Source: Pulicaria dysenterica
Lineage: Eukaryota > Streptophyta > Magnoliopsida > Asterales > Asteraceae
Reading direction: 5' to 3'
DNA length: 64,000 nucleotides
Assembly: GCA_947179395.2 (NCBI GenBank)
Contig: OX359292.1
Coordinates: 39,305,890 to 39,369,889, forward strand
Below are positions 62,967-64,000 of this stretch, piece after piece. Within the stretch, counting starts at the first letter, position 1. Each line of letters begins with the position of its first letter. A program made the position numbers and the translations under genes. Below the pieces are notes generated by a model. That model was not told the DNA's origin, made no database searches, and was given only the letters and a program-made list of their open reading frames with translations.

Positions 62967-64000
62967 TGTTGGGGTTTCTAGACACGCAGCAGAAGCAGAG
63001 TACAACATATAAAGCTCAAAGTACAAGCATACAAAGCACAAAATGAAACCTCATACATGGATCAACTCTATGTAAACAAAATAGCAACATGAAAAGATTC
63101 CAGAAGGTTATACCTTTCTCCTTAGCTCCAGAAAAAGAACTTGATGAATGTAAATGGTGGTGTGGATGCAAGACTTCTTCTTCCTCGAAATCACACCTCG
63201 GGCACACGTCCAACAACTTGTGCTAGCAACCTTGTATGATGTCTTCTTTCCAGAAATATCACACAAGAACAGCAAGAAGGATTTCTGGAACTCAAGTTCA
63301 CTCACAAGATCACCTAAAACTAAGTATCAATTGAGAAAGAGTTCTAGAGAGAAAAGTGAGGTGAGTCAAGTGTGTCAAGTCTTCTGAAACTCCAGAAGTG
63401 TAAGTTCCTTTTAAAGACCCAAAGTGTCCCTGGAGTTCCCCTTTGGCCGGCCAAATCCAATGATTAAGTTTTCATCCATTGGCCAAGCTTGGAGGTGATC
63501 TTGACATAAAGTCCATGCAGCCGTAGCGCCGCTACCAAGAAGTTAGCGGCGCTAAACCCTAACTTGTAGCGGTGCTATCGTGGCTCTGCCATGATACGAC
63601 ATAAAGCACATGCAGCCGTAGCGGCGCTAACTGCTAATGGTTAGCGGCGCTATATCGGCCTGCATTGCTAACTTTCACTTTTGTCATCTTTGGTCCCTCA
63701 ATCTTATTTGCTGTCATGTTAGACCCCGGTATGTGACCCAATTAGGCCCATACATCATCGGCAGTGTTTCCAAAGCATACGTACATTATCGGGCAGATTC
63801 TAACAAACTCCCACTTGCACATAATGTACCGTACCCTAGGAAGCACAGACAAAGAGCGGCCTCTAGCAAAGCATCTATGCCTCCAAGTCTGTATGGGTTC
63901 TGATTACCTGCAGAAAACCATTACACTAGAAGTAGTGGTCCTAGATAAGTGATCTTAGACATCCTTTTGTTCGCGATATCCTTGTGAACACGAGACATGG
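62967..64000 (-). mobile_element. C-family LTR retrotransposon: 3' LTR and edge of interior
   Basis: LTR 62967-63805 (839 bp, tgttggggtt to attctaaca). The next bases, aactcccacttgcac, are the complement of a polypurine tract, so the interior continues right, beyond the window, on the minus strand. The LTR shares layout and TAGCGGCGCTA near-palindromes with the LTR at 17292-18126. Left flank aatac. Confidence 0.8.

Overview
The window is nuclear DNA from a flowering plant. It is almost entirely transposable elements, with one recognisable host gene. The mix of a Sirevirus-type copia element with an extra ORF after pol, gag-only LTR elements primed by initiator-Met tRNA, and microsatellite-flanked small elements suggests a eudicot, probably Asteraceae. 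That taxonomic guess is inference; genus cannot be read from the sequence. I saw no bacterial, organellar, tRNA, rRNA or CRISPR feature.

Layout. (1) 1-17059: a decayed minus-strand Ty1/copia (Sirevirus-like) element. Its extra ORF, RNase H, RT, integrase, protease and gag remnants lie at 100-7778 and its 5' LTR at 15911-17059. It is split by a minus-strand gag-only LTR element (B, 7779-15814). The copia element itself sits in another LTR element (C), whose 5' LTR is 17292-18126. (2) 19260-38420: a broken plus-strand PIF/Harbinger transposase gene. It is interrupted first by a minus-strand Ty3/gypsy element (D, 19506-27437) and again by a complete hAT element (28078-38365, 8-bp target duplication). 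The hAT element carries a second gag-only LTR element (E, 28372-36189) inside its transposase remnant. Element D's left LTR also holds an E-family solo LTR and a microsatellite-flanked small element. (3) 38374-61715: an apparently intact plant O-fucosyltransferase-family gene, ten coding exons and 571 codons plus stop, spread over 22.6 kb because intron 4 (6.3 kb) and intron 8 (11.0 kb) are full of elements. Intron 4 holds a young full-length copia element (41942-47094, exact 5-bp target duplication). Intron 8 holds a truncated copia element, a dense cluster of small elements separated by (TA)n tracts, and two Mutator-like elements with 9-bp target duplications. (4) 62967-64000: the 3' LTR and internal edge of another C-family LTR element running off the window.

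How the parts relate. The host gene reads rightward, and every LTR retrotransposon whose orientation can be read lies on the opposite strand. All splice junctions used for the gene model are GT/AG and keep one open frame, so the gene looks functional despite its load. The observations most worth following are two gag-only LTR families that share a ~395-bp non-coding block, conserved while their LTRs have diverged; (TA)n-flanked elements with an empty site visible in the sister LTR; and a Mutator-like element with ~125-bp matching ends and a GC-rich, gene-like interior.
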